The position numbers and the translations under genes are program-made. Shown in pieces: positions 25,848 to 33,770 of a DNA stretch of 64,000 nucleotides. Source of the DNA: Microbacterium sp. GTDB lineage: Bacteria; Actinomycetota; Actinomycetes; Actinomycetales; Microbacteriaceae. The notes beneath the pieces are model-generated. The model was given only the letters and a program-made list of their open reading frames with translations. It searched no databases and had not been told where the DNA came from. The stretch lies in assembly GCA_031277945.1 (NCBI GenBank), contig JAITLK010000003.1, positions 248,001-312,000 on the forward strand, written 5' to 3'. Within the stretch, counting starts at the first letter, position 1, and each line of letters starts with the position of its first letter.

Positions 25848-27057
25848 GCGTCCTCAGACCGCTGCATACCGGAGGGCGGGGGCATCCCCCGCCCTCCTCC
25901 TCACGGTCGCGCTCCTCGTGGGCATCAACCTGCGCCCGGCGATCACCTCGGTCGCGGCGCTCTTGCACGAGACGACGACCCAGTTCGGGTTGTCATCCGG
26001 GTGGTCATCCGCCCTCGCGACCCTTCCGGTGATCGCGTTCGGTCTCACGGCGCCCCTCGGCCCCCTGCTCGCACGGCGCATCGGCACGACCGGTGCGCTC
26101 GCCGCATCGATGGGAGTGCTGGCGCTCGCGCTCGTGCTCCGAGTCCTCGCGCCAGCCGCCCTGCTTCCCGGGACCTTCCTCGCCGGAGCGGCGATCATGG
26201 CCGCGGGCACGCTGCTGCCGCAGTACCTGAAGGCGATCGCCGCGTCGGGGTTGTGGGTCGGGCTCAGCGGCATGTCGTTCGGCGTGGGTGCCGCCATCGG
26301 GGCCAGTCTGGTCGTGCCGCTGTACCGTGTGTCCGGACAGAGCGCCCCGATCGCATTGGGGGCGTGGGCCGTCCCCGCGGTGATCGCATGCGCGGGCATG
26401 CTCCTCTCGCTGCGTGGCGGTGGCACCCCGGTCATCAGTGCTCCCCCTCGCGCGCCGCGCACGCGGTCGACCACGACCACGGTGCTGCTGGTGACCGCCA
26501 TGTTCGGCCTGCAGGCTCTGCTCTACTTCGCGATGACCGCTTACCTGCCGAAGATCCTGGCCGAGCGCGGCGTCGATGCCGCCGAGGCGGGGTGGCTGCT
26601 CGCCTGGTTCAGCATCGCGGGTCTGCTGCCCACGCTCGCGATGCCGATGATTGCCCGGCGCCGCTCCCTGTTGCTGTGGTGCGCACCCGCGATCGGTGTG
26701 CTCACGGCAGCAGGCATGGTGTGGCTGAGCCTCGCCGACGGGCCCTATGCCGCGATCGCCGGGGTGCTCGGTGCCGTGCAGAGCGGTGCGTTCGGTCTCG
26801 CTCTCGCCCTCATCGTGCAGCTCGCCGCAGACGAGGAATCCGCCGGTGCGCTCTCGGCGATCGCGCAGGGCGTGGGCTACGCCCTCGCTGGAATCGGGTC
26901 CTTCCTCATCGGGGTGCTCCACGACCTCACCGGCTCCTGGCCGCTGGCGCTCTCCGTGATGGCGGCGCTCGCGCTGGTGCTCGCCGTCGTCACCGCTGCG
27001 ACGGTGCGCCGCTCCCCCGTGGCGCTGTTTCGTCCGGGTGCCGTGTCGGGCGGCTGA
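25831..27057 (+). CDS. MFS transporter, CynX/NimT family
   Basis: A 408-residue twelve-helix transporter. The first helix carries VALLVGINLRPAITSVAALL, the hallmark of the CynX/NimT (cyanate and 2-nitroimidazole) branch of the major facilitator superfamily. GTG at 25831 with GAGGGA upstream is chosen; it overlaps the amidohydrolase end by 17 bp. As the last gene of the operon it may export a product such as cyanate, ammonium precursor or a toxic intermediate, or import a second substrate; direction is not predictable. Confidence 0.9.
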   Translation: MSRVSERPQTAAYRRAGASPALLLTVALLVGINLRPAITSVAALLHETTTQFGLSSGWSSALATLPVIAFGLTAPLGPLLARRIGTTGALAASMGVLALALVLRVLAPAALLPGTFLAGAAIMAAGTLLPQYLKAIAASGLWVGLSGMSFGVGAAIGASLVVPLYRVSGQSAPIALGAWAVPAVIACAGMLLSLRGGGTPVISAPPRAPRTRSTTTTVLLVTAMFGLQALLYFAMTAYLPKILAERGVDAAEAGWLLAWFSIAGLLPTLAMPMIARRRSLLLWCAPAIGVLTAAGMVWLSLADGPYAAIAGVLGAVQSGAFGLALALIVQLAADEESAGALSAIAQGVGYALAGIGSFLIGVLHDLTGSWPLALSVMAALALVLAVVTAATVRRSPVALFRPGAVSGG

Positions 27058-27071
27058 TCCCGGGTCAGATC

Positions 27072-27112
27072 CCGGCCCCCGCTCCCTCCTGTGAACCTGG
27101 AGCGGGGGCCGG
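27072..27112 (+). terminator. terminator of the transporter/amidohydrolase operon
   Basis: Arms at 27072-27085 and 27099-27112 form a perfect 14-bp GC stem around a 13-nt loop, 15 bp after the MFS stop. Confidence 0.8.
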
Positions 27113-27138
27113 TTCACGTCTCACCTGAGAACATGACG

Positions 27139-27167
27139 AAGGCCGCCCCACACCGTGGGGCGGCCTT
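27139..27167. terminator. rpsO terminator hairpin
   Basis: Arms AAGGCCGCCCCAC and GTGGGGCGGCCTT (13-bp perfect, 3-nt loop) at 27139-27151 and 27155-27167 lie 39 bp beyond the rpsO stop. It follows the operon terminator at 27072-27112, giving two convergent hairpins. Confidence 0.8.
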
Positions 27168-27205
27168 CCAAGAATGTTTTGCGCGATTGTACGCGGCTGC
27201 GCTGC

Positions 27206-27475
27206 TTAGCGGCGAAGACCGAGACGCTCGATGAGCGAGCGGTAACGGTTGATGTCCACATCCTGCAGGTAACCCAGCAGGCGACGGCGCTGACCGACGA
27301 GCAGGAACAGACCACGACGCGAGTGGTGGTCGTGCTTGTGCTCCTTGAGGTGCTCGGTGAGGTCCTTGATGCGCTGCGTCAGCATCGCGACCTGCACCTC
27401 GGGGGATCCGGTGTCACCGGGGTGCGTCGCGTACTCTTCGATGATCGCCTTCTTGACGTCTGCTTCCAGTGCCAT
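27206..27475 (-). CDS. rpsO: 30S ribosomal protein S15
   Basis: An 89-residue ribosomal protein S15. The whole family pattern is present: [24 protein letters not shown] at the start, then [33 protein letters not shown] and the [13 protein letters not shown] end. It binds the central domain of 16S rRNA and often its own leader. The ATG at 27473-27475 has AGAGAGAGGGGAT-type purines upstream. In related genomes it directly precedes pnp, but here its downstream neighbour is the divergent transporter operon. Confidence 0.98.
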   Translation of the reverse strand: MALEADVKKAIIEEYATHPGDTGSPEVQVAMLTQRIKDLTEHLKEHKHDHHSRRGLFLLVGQRRRLLGYLQDVDINRYRSLIERLGLRR

Positions 27476-27643
27476 AGAACGATCCCCTCTCTCTCGTTGC
27501 GCGGTGCCCATCGGTGAATCCGTGAGCTCTCTTATCCGCGGCCGATCAAACGGCAACCACAACAGCTTACCCCACGGTGAGCACCGCGAAGGACACGCGC
27601 TGCGCCCGAGCATCCCCCTGGCAGCCAGCGCTCAGTCAACGGC

Positions 27644-27649
27644 TAGGGT
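27644..27649 (+). promoter_or_regulatory. -10 hexamer of a leaderless promoter for the LOG-family gene
   Basis: TAGGGT, 6 nt (GCTGGC), ATG at 27656. Confidence 0.65.
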
Positions 27650-27655
27650 GCTGGC

Positions 27656-28759
27656 ATGACCCGGCACGTGCGACGCATCGATTCCCTGTCGGACTTCGAC
27701 GCGGAGTTCACCGATGTGGCCGGGCGGCCGTCACTGCGTGGCAGCGTCATCGAATCCCTCGATCTTCGCGAGCGGAGCGAGGAACTCCTCTCTGCGACCG
27801 TCTCCGGCGCGGTGTTCCTCGGCTGCCGCCTCACGGACGAGGTGGATGAACGGCTTCGCGGCGCGGGAGCTCTGGTGTTCCCCCGGATCCCCCATGTGCC
27901 CTTCGACCCCTACCGCGGCGAGCTGTACACGGCGGATGAGCTGTACGGCGGGGACGGCTACGCGGCAAGCCTCGACGGCATCGTCTACGCCTGGTCGCGC
28001 ACGCACACCCCGCACTCCACGGTGTCCGCATCCCTCGCGGTCGCGCTCCACGACCACTCGATCTCCGCGGCGCTGGATGCAGAGCTCGCCGGGAATGCGC
28101 GGGGCAGCGTCGTCGGCGTGATGGGCGGACACGGGGTACGCCGCGGCGATGCGCAGTACCGCGCCGCTGCCGGCCTCGGTCGAGATCTCACGCGGCGCGG
28201 ACGCACCGTTCTCACCGGCGGCGGTCCGGGGGCGATGGAGGCCGCCAATCTGGGCGCCTACCTCGCCGGCGAGGAGGACGACACGCTCGACGCCGCCATC
28301 GCGGTGCTGGCGCAGGTCCCCGATTTCTCGACCGACATCGACGGCTGGGTGCGCACGGCGCGCGAGGTGCGCACGCGCTGGCCCGACGGCACCCGCTCGA
28401 TCGGCATTCCCACCTGGTTCTACGGGCACGAACCGCCCGGTCAGTTCGCCACGGCGATCGCGAAGTACTTCGCCAACCCCATTCGCGAGGCGACACTGCT
28501 CGCCCGCTGCGATGGCGGCATCGTGTTCCTGCCCGGAGCGGCGGGAACCGTGTCGGAGATCTTCGCGGATGCGTGTGAGAACTACTACGCCGATGCGCGT
28601 GACGTGGCACCGATGGTCCTGGTCGGTGACCGGCAGTGGACGAAGGACGCGCCCGCATGGCAGCTCCTGCAGGCGCTCGGCGCCGGGCGGATGCTGAGCG
28701 AGCGCATCCACCTGGTCGACTCTGCGGCACAGGCCCCCGCGGCGCTCGGTCTCACCTGA
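27656..28759 (+). CDS. LOG family protein (nucleotide 5'-monophosphate nucleosidase-like)
   Basis: A 367-residue Rossmann protein. The C-terminal 240 residues show the LOG fold with GVMGGHGVRRGD, TGGGPGAMEAAN and the catalytic PGAAGTVSEIF motif (canonical PGGxGTxxE) near residue 295. The length and the extra N-terminal domain resemble PpnN/YgdH-type enzymes, which split pyrimidine and purine monophosphates into base and ribose 5-phosphate, rather than short cytokinin LOG enzymes. The second Gly of the PGG motif is Ala here. It is transcribed alone, divergently from rpsO. Confidence 0.85.
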   Translation: MTRHVRRIDSLSDFDAEFTDVAGRPSLRGSVIESLDLRERSEELLSATVSGAVFLGCRLTDEVDERLRGAGALVFPRIPHVPFDPYRGELYTADELYGGDGYAASLDGIVYAWSRTHTPHSTVSASLAVALHDHSISAALDAELAGNARGSVVGVMGGHGVRRGDAQYRAAAGLGRDLTRRGRTVLTGGGPGAMEAANLGAYLAGEEDDTLDAAIAVLAQVPDFSTDIDGWVRTAREVRTRWPDGTRSIGIPTWFYGHEPPGQFATAIAKYFANPIREATLLARCDGGIVFLPGAAGTVSEIFADACENYYADARDVAPMVLVGDRQWTKDAPAWQLLQALGAGRMLSERIHLVDSAAQAPAALGLT

Positions 28760-28842
28760 CCCGTGCACGACGCTCCGCGGCGGCTCGCGATACCCACGGC
28801 TGAGCCATCCGCCCGCGCGGATCCCGTGTCCGTGTGCGCGGA

Positions 28843-28848
28843 TACGCT
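28843..28848 (+). promoter_or_regulatory. -10 hexamer for a leaderless 15-codon ORF and the MFS gene
   Basis: TACGCT followed by 7 nt and the ATG of the tiny ORF at 28856. Confidence 0.5.
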
Positions 28849-28855
28849 GGTTCTC

Positions 28856-28903
28856 ATGCCGCCTGCCACTCGTGATCCGTCCCCGTCGGCCCACCGCGCA
28901 TGA
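28856..28903 (+). CDS. tiny leaderless ORF coupled to the MFS gene
   Basis: A 15-residue reading frame (MPPATRDPSPSAHRA) starting 7 nt after a -10-like hexamer and ending with TGA inside the MFS start codon (ATGA at 28900-28903). There is no good ribosome-binding site for the MFS gene itself, so termination-reinitiation from this ORF probably loads it. It could equally be a leader peptide. Confidence 0.4.
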   Translation: MPPATRDPSPSAHRA

Positions 28904-30198
28904 GCCGCAGCGCCTTCATCGACCTGTCGCCGTTCCGCGCCTCTCCGGCGTTCGCGCGCATGTGGATCGGCTCCACGCTCAGCGGCCTCGGCGGCCAGCT
29001 GACGATCGCCGCGATCATGCTGCACATGTTCGCGCTCACCGGCTCCACCTTCGCGGTGTCGATGATCGCCGTTGCCGGCCTCGCGCCCATGGTGATCGCG
29101 GGACTCTATGGCGGGATGCTCGCCGACGCGTTCGATCGGCGCCTGGTGGCGCTGCTCGCAGCCTCCGTCACCTTCTGCTCCACCCTGCTCCTGGCCGTCC
29201 TCGCCTGGAGCGGACAGGAGACCCAGTGGTGGCTGTATGGCCTGTCGATCGTGAACGCCTCCGCGAACTCCATCGTGATGGCCACCCGCAGCGCCATCAC
29301 CCCGCGGCTGCTGCCGCGCGAACTGCTGCCAGCGGCGTCCGCGCTCGGCGGCATCACCATCGGCATCATGGTGATGGTCGGGCCTGCCCTCGCCGGTGTC
29401 CTGGTGGCCACCACGGGGTACGCCTGGACGTACTCGATCGATGTCGTCCTCATGCTGGGCCTGTTTCTCGGGCTGTGGACACTGCCCTCGCTGAAACCGG
29501 AGGGTGAGATCGTCCGCCCCGGACTGGACTCCCTGCGCGACGGCGTCCGCTTCCTCCGCAGGGCCGGCAACATCCGGCTGCAGTACCTGATGGACATCAT
29601 CGCCATGACGTTCGGCCAGCCCATGGCTCTGCTCCCGGCCATCGGCGCGACCATCCTCGGCGGCGGCCCGATCACCACGGGAATCCTGACGGCGGCCGTG
29701 GCGGTCGGGGCGTTCCTGTCCAGCCTGTTCTCTGGGCCGGTCAGCCGGTATCGCTGGCACGGGCGCGGCATCGAGCGCTCGATCATCGTCTACGGCGCCA
29801 TGATCACACTGTTCGGCGCGATCGTGCTGGCAGGCTGGCTCGGTGTGTTCGCTCCCTCGCAGGTCGATGCCTCTCACGCCAACGTGGCGCTGATCGTGCT
29901 CGCCTGCGTGGCGCTGGCGGTGTCCGGCGCTGCAGACAACATCAGCTCGATCTTCCGGAGCACCATGATGCAGGCGGCGGTGCCCGACACGATGCGCGGG
30001 CGCCTGCAGGGCATCTTCACCGTGGTGGTGACCGGCGGCCCGCGTCTGGGCGCGCTCTGGTGCGGCCTTCTCGCCACCGTGCTGGCCGAGTGGTTCCCGC
30101 CCCTGCTCGGCGGGATGATCATCGTGGTGCTCATCGCCGTGCTGGGCCGGTTCACCCCCCGCTTCCGCGCCTACGACGCTGAGCATCCCGAGCCCTGA
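28900..30198 (+). CDS. MFS transporter, EntS/multidrug-efflux-like
   Basis: A 432-residue twelve-helix major facilitator. The GLYGGMLADAFDRRLVALLA loop between helices 2 and 3 is the conserved MFS motif A, and the protein resembles the EntS/MFS_3 group that exports siderophores or drugs. A long central loop (residues about 190-210) and a repeated pattern in the second half (GRLQGIFTVVVTGGPRLGALW) are typical. The ATG at 28900 sits in an ATGA overlap with a tiny upstream ORF. No associated biosynthetic genes hint at a substrate. Confidence 0.9.
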   Translation: MSRSAFIDLSPFRASPAFARMWIGSTLSGLGGQLTIAAIMLHMFALTGSTFAVSMIAVAGLAPMVIAGLYGGMLADAFDRRLVALLAASVTFCSTLLLAVLAWSGQETQWWLYGLSIVNASANSIVMATRSAITPRLLPRELLPAASALGGITIGIMVMVGPALAGVLVATTGYAWTYSIDVVLMLGLFLGLWTLPSLKPEGEIVRPGLDSLRDGVRFLRRAGNIRLQYLMDIIAMTFGQPMALLPAIGATILGGGPITTGILTAAVAVGAFLSSLFSGPVSRYRWHGRGIERSIIVYGAMITLFGAIVLAGWLGVFAPSQVDASHANVALIVLACVALAVSGAADNISSIFRSTMMQAAVPDTMRGRLQGIFTVVVTGGPRLGALWCGLLATVLAEWFPPLLGGMIIVVLIAVLGRFTPRFRAYDAEHPEP

Positions 30199-30267
30199 TC
30201 GCGCAGACTCGCCGCTCGTGGAGGCAGACGTCCTCGCATCGGTCGAGCCGGTGTCGTGAGGCGCTCG

Positions 30268-30273
30268 TAGACT
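30268..30273 (+). promoter_or_regulatory. -10 hexamer of a leaderless promoter for the serine hydrolase
   Basis: TAGACT, 7 nt, then ATG at 30281. Confidence 0.6.
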
Positions 30274-30280
30274 GTGGCGC

Positions 30281-31792
30281 ATGCCTGCGACCGCGCACTT
30301 CGAATCCGCACTCGATGACTTCCTCGCCGGTGTCGGCGCCGACCACCTGGAACTGCACGGTCTGCTCATCGTGCGCGGCGACATCGTCCTCGCGGAGGCT
30401 GCGGCCGCCCCGCGGGCGCTGACCGATCGGCGCCTGCTGTACTCCGTGAGCAAGACGGTGACGATGCTGGCGCTCGCGACGGCCATCGACGACGGACTCC
30501 TCGGTCTCGACGACGTCGCAGCCGACGTGCTCGGCATGGCGCACGCCGACCCCGCGGCCGCACGCCTCACCGTCCGCCACCTGGCCCGGATGTCCTCGGG
30601 CCACAGTTCGGAGTCGCTGGGTCCGATGGAGGAGCTGGCGGTGCGAGAGGGTATCCCGCTCGTCGACGCTTGGTTCCGTCTTCCCCTCGACACGGAGCCG
30701 GGATCGACCTTCAGCTACGACAGCGGAGCAACCTACGTGCTCGGCGCGCTGGTGCGGCATGTCACGGGAGAATCGCTGGCCGACCGCGCCCGCACCCGTG
30801 TCCTGGCCCCGATCGGGATCGGCGAGTTCGCGTGGTTCCGCGCCGCCGGGGATGACGAGGGCTTCAGCGGTCTGCATCTGACGATCGAGGACATCGCGCG
30901 CATCGGGATGCTGCTTCGAGACGGCGGCACGGCGGCGGGCGCTCGCGTTGTGTCGGCCGAGATGGTGGCCGAGCTCACCCGCTCACAGATCGACAACCAT
31001 GATCCCGCAGCACCCGACTGGAGCGCAGGCTATGGTCTGCAGTTGTGGCGCTCGCGCCACGGATTCCGCGCCGACGGCGCGTACGGCCAGTTCGTGCTGG
31101 TGCTCCCCGACCAGGACGCGGTGATCGCGCTCACCGGTGAGCAGACCGATGGGCTCAGCCAGGTCCTGCTGGAGCGGGTGTGGCAGCACCTCATGCCCGT
31201 CCTCGACACACCGGTCGATCGCACCGTGCGGCGCGAGATCGACCTGCCCCTCCCCGTGGGCAATGCCCTCCCCGGCGAAGACACGGGGCACCTCGACGCG
31301 TCGGGGACGTACACGCCGACGAACTCCCGGGAGGCCGGCGACGTCTGGGCGGGGTTCGGGCCTGCCGGGATTGCCCTCACCGCACTCCGGGTCGACGGTG
31401 GGGCGGACGAGCTGCGCTTCGGGCTGACCTTCTCCGATGGAGAGTCGGTGACCGTTTCCGCGGGCATCGGACGCTGGATCGCCGGCGCCATCCCCGGTCT
31501 CGGCGGCGGCGATCTGCCGGTCGACCCGACCGATCGACGCGGAGCCGTGCCCGTGACGGCGCGAGCGGTCCTCACGCAGACATCGGTGATCTGCGATGTC
31601 GTGCTGCCATCGACCCCGCACCGCTTCCGGATCGTCGCAGACCGGGAAGCGGGAACGTTCGATGCGCGATGGCGTGCCGAGCCGCTGTACGGGCCCGATC
31701 CTCGGACGCTGGTGACGGACCTCGTCCGCCATGCCGCCGGCGCGGCGAGCACACCCCTTCCCCGCCTACCGCGGGATGTCTTGCCCTCCTGA
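30281..31792 (+). CDS. serine hydrolase, beta-lactamase/penicillin-binding class C fold
   Basis: A 503-residue cytosolic hydrolase of the beta-lactamase-related family. The nucleophile motif SVSK is at residues 55-58, the second motif is YDSG near 146 (Y-x-S instead of the usual Y-x-N), and GAYGQF near 265 takes the place of the KTG/HxG motif. The first 330 residues are the catalytic domain; the last 150 form a separate beta-rich domain of unknown type. No signal peptide is present, so a role on intracellular esters or D-amino acid peptides is more likely than antibiotic resistance. It is monocistronic and leaderless. Confidence 0.88.
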   Translation: MPATAHFESALDDFLAGVGADHLELHGLLIVRGDIVLAEAAAAPRALTDRRLLYSVSKTVTMLALATAIDDGLLGLDDVAADVLGMAHADPAAARLTVRHLARMSSGHSSESLGPMEELAVREGIPLVDAWFRLPLDTEPGSTFSYDSGATYVLGALVRHVTGESLADRARTRVLAPIGIGEFAWFRAAGDDEGFSGLHLTIEDIARIGMLLRDGGTAAGARVVSAEMVAELTRSQIDNHDPAAPDWSAGYGLQLWRSRHGFRADGAYGQFVLVLPDQDAVIALTGEQTDGLSQVLLERVWQHLMPVLDTPVDRTVRREIDLPLPVGNALPGEDTGHLDASGTYTPTNSREAGDVWAGFGPAGIALTALRVDGGADELRFGLTFSDGESVTVSAGIGRWIAGAIPGLGGGDLPVDPTDRRGAVPVTARAVLTQTSVICDVVLPSTPHRFRIVADREAGTFDARWRAEPLYGPDPRTLVTDLVRHAAGAASTPLPRLPRDVLPS

Positions 31793-31809
31793 GCCGCGCC
31801 CACCAACGC

Positions 31810-31843
31810 CGCAGGGCCCGAGGGTCATCCCCCGGGCCCTGCG
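31810..31843. terminator. bidirectional terminator between serine hydrolase and FKBP genes
   Basis: Arms CGCAGGGCCCG (31810-31820) and CGGGCCCTGCG (31833-31843) form an 11-bp stem, extended by GGG/CCC pairing past a bulged A. It lies between two convergent genes. Confidence 0.8.
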
Positions 31844-31857
31844 CTTCGCCATTCGTC

Positions 31858-32226
31858 TTAGCCGACGGCGAGCAGATCGATGATGAAGATGAGGGTCTTG
31901 CCGCCGAGGAAGTGGCCACCCGCGGGACCGTAAGCCAGGTGCGGCGGGATGACCAGCTCACGGCGACCGCCGACGCGCATACCCGGGATGCCGTCCTGCC
32001 ATCCCTGGATCAGGCCGCGCAGCGGGAACTGGATGGACTCTCCACGACCCCAGGACGAGTCGAACTCCTCGCCGGACTCGAACTCCACGCCGGCGTAGTG
32101 GACGGTGACGTTGTCGCCGGGCTTCGCCTCGGCGCCGTCGCCCACGATGATGTCGCGGATGACGAGCTCGCTGGGCGCGGGGCCGGAGGGAGCGTCGAAT
32201 TCAGGCTTCGTGCGGTCTGCAGTCAT
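31858..32226 (-). CDS. FKBP-type peptidyl-prolyl cis-trans isomerase
   Basis: A 122-residue single-domain FKBP. Active-site features are VTVHYAGVEFESGEEFDSSWGRGESIQFPL, VIQGW-like LIQGWQDGIPGMRVGG, RRELVIPPHLAYG and the final LIFIIDLLAV. It catalyses Xaa-Pro isomerisation in cytosolic protein folding; no signal peptide is seen. ATG at 32226 has ATGGAGA upstream as ribosome-binding site; the longer open frame to 32496 is not supported. It follows the PrsW gene after an inverted repeat. Confidence 0.95.
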   Translation of the reverse strand: MTADRTKPEFDAPSGPAPSELVIRDIIVGDGAEAKPGDNVTVHYAGVEFESGEEFDSSWGRGESIQFPLRGLIQGWQDGIPGMRVGGRRELVIPPHLAYGPAGGHFLGGKTLIFIIDLLAVG

Positions 32227-32309
32227 GTCTCCATCTTCGCGGGGAGGACGGGGCGCGGTCAAAGCCTCTTGACACCCGTTCGCCATGAGCGCATCATGGC
32301 TGCACGCCA

Positions 32310-32361
32310 ACTCAACGCCCGGAAGGTTTCGGAGGCAGTGCCCCGACCCCGGGCGTTGAGT
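32310..32361 (-). terminator. inverted repeat downstream of the PrsW gene
   Basis: ACTCAACGCCCGG (32310-32322) and CCGGGCGTTGAGT (32349-32361) are perfect 13-bp arms around a 26-nt loop, 11 bp after the PrsW stop. It may terminate that gene or, less likely, be a regulatory hairpin of the FKBP leader. Confidence 0.5.
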
Positions 32362-32371
32362 CTGTCCGGAC

Positions 32372-33628
32372 TCACCGCGCGAGCAGCGCCTGGCGATCGG
32401 CGACCGTGCGGTTGAGCAGCACCCATTCATCTGCGCCGGCCTGTGGATCACGGCCCGAGATCGCTCGCTGACGCACGGCGGCGAGTTCGGTGGCATCCAC
32501 GATGAACTGCTTCATCTCGCGCCCGCGACCGCCGCCGAGGCTGCCGGCCCACGCGAGCGCAGCGCGCCGCCCCGGACGCGTTGCCAGCATGTTGACCTCC
32601 TGCGGCGTGAACCACCCCGCGGCGGCGTAGTCGCTGAGACGCATGCGGGTGAGTTTCGACTCCTCGCGCAGCAGCAGGATGATGCCGACGATGAACAGGA
32701 TGAACAGCGGGACCTGAATGGCGAAGTACAGCGCGAGGAGGTCACCGAAAACGGCGGAGCCGTTCCACAGTGCGTGCAGGCACGCAGCACCCACCCAGCC
32801 CAGGAGGAACATCCCCACCACGTTGCCCCGGTTGCCTTGGCGCACCGCCAGCCCGACGCAGAAACCAGTCACGGCGGTGAACATCGCGTGCGCGAACGGC
32901 GACATGATCCCGCGGAGGAAGAAGGTGAGCGTCAGCGAGTCGACGCCGTCGGCGAGAGCCTGGCCGAAGTATTGGATGTTCTCGGTGAAGGCGAAGCCCG
33001 CGGCGATCAGCATGGCATAGACGATCCCGTCAACGGGGCCGTCGAACGCGCGCTTTCCCATCACCACGAGGATCAGCAGACCGAGGCCCTTGGCAAGCTC
33101 CTCGACGATGGGAGCCTCGATGACCGTCATCAGCGCATCGGCCTCCGCCGTGGGCGGAAGCGCGAACGCGACGGCGATGCCGACGATCAGCGAGATGGCG
33201 ACGGCCGCGATGCCTCCCCAGCCGAGAGCGAAGAGCACGAGAGAGCGGGGCTCCGGCTCCCACCGGTCGATGAGGAGCGCGGCCGTGACCACGATGGCGA
33301 GCGGCACGAGAGCGAGGATCATCCCCACCACCGCGCCCGTGGAGCCGATGCCGAGCAGCATGTAGGCGGCAACCAGGAGAAGGAGGAATCCGAGGATCAC
33401 CCACAACCAGACCGCTGTGTGGCGCCCTTTCACCGTCGGCACGGGCAGTTGCGGCACCGCCGACTGGGGCGCAGGCGCGGCATACGCCGGAAGCGCGCCG
33501 TATCCGACAGGAGCGCCGTATCCGGGCGGGGTGAGTGATGTAGGTGCACTGTACGCGTGCGAAGCCGTCGACGGGTACTGCTGAGGCGCCCCCATCGGCG
33601 ACTGGTGAGAACCAGGGCCGAACGTCAT
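32372..33628 (-). CDS. PrsW family intramembrane metalloprotease
   Basis: A 418-residue membrane protease. A Pro/Tyr/Ala-rich cytosolic N-terminus (about 110 residues) leads into eight or nine helices. The family motifs are all visible: EAPIVEELAKG (EExxK-like) near residue 200, FAFTENIQY near 240, FAHAMFTAVTG near 275 and CLHALWNG near 310, whose His and Glu residues bind zinc. PrsW proteins cleave anti-sigma factors and other membrane proteins. The start at 33628 is leaderless (TAGGCT 7 nt upstream). Its target is unknown. Confidence 0.92.
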   Translation of the reverse strand: MTFGPGSHQSPMGAPQQYPSTASHAYSAPTSLTPPGYGAPVGYGALPAYAAPAPQSAVPQLPVPTVKGRHTAVWLWVILGFLLLLVAAYMLLGIGSTGAVVGMILALVPLAIVVTAALLIDRWEPEPRSLVLFALGWGGIAAVAISLIVGIAVAFALPPTAEADALMTVIEAPIVEELAKGLGLLILVVMGKRAFDGPVDGIVYAMLIAAGFAFTENIQYFGQALADGVDSLTLTFFLRGIMSPFAHAMFTAVTGFCVGLAVRQGNRGNVVGMFLLGWVGAACLHALWNGSAVFGDLLALYFAIQVPLFILFIVGIILLLREESKLTRMRLSDYAAAGWFTPQEVNMLATRPGRRAALAWAGSLGGGRGREMKQFIVDATELAAVRQRAISGRDPQAGADEWVLLNRTVADRQALLAR

Positions 33629-33635
33629 GGCTGAC

Positions 33636-33641
33636 AGCCTA
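33636..33641 (-). promoter_or_regulatory. -10 hexamer of a leaderless promoter for the PrsW gene
   Basis: TAGGCT on the minus strand, 7 nt, then ATG at 33628. Confidence 0.6.
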
Positions 33642-33758
33642 GGGCGTCGCACCGGAGCGGCGTTACTGCCGCGCGGCAGCATCCACCTGTACCCGGTACT
33701 CATCGGCGCGGCAGAGCGGATGACATGTGGAATCCACCCGGGTTGGCGAACCGGCCGG

Positions 33759-33764
33759 TAACGT
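33759..33764 (+). promoter_or_regulatory. -10 hexamer of a leaderless promoter for the FAH-family gene
   Basis: TAACGT, then GGAGAC and ATG at 33771. The purines in the spacer could also act as a weak ribosome-binding site. Confidence 0.5.
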
Positions 33765-33770
33765 GGAGAC

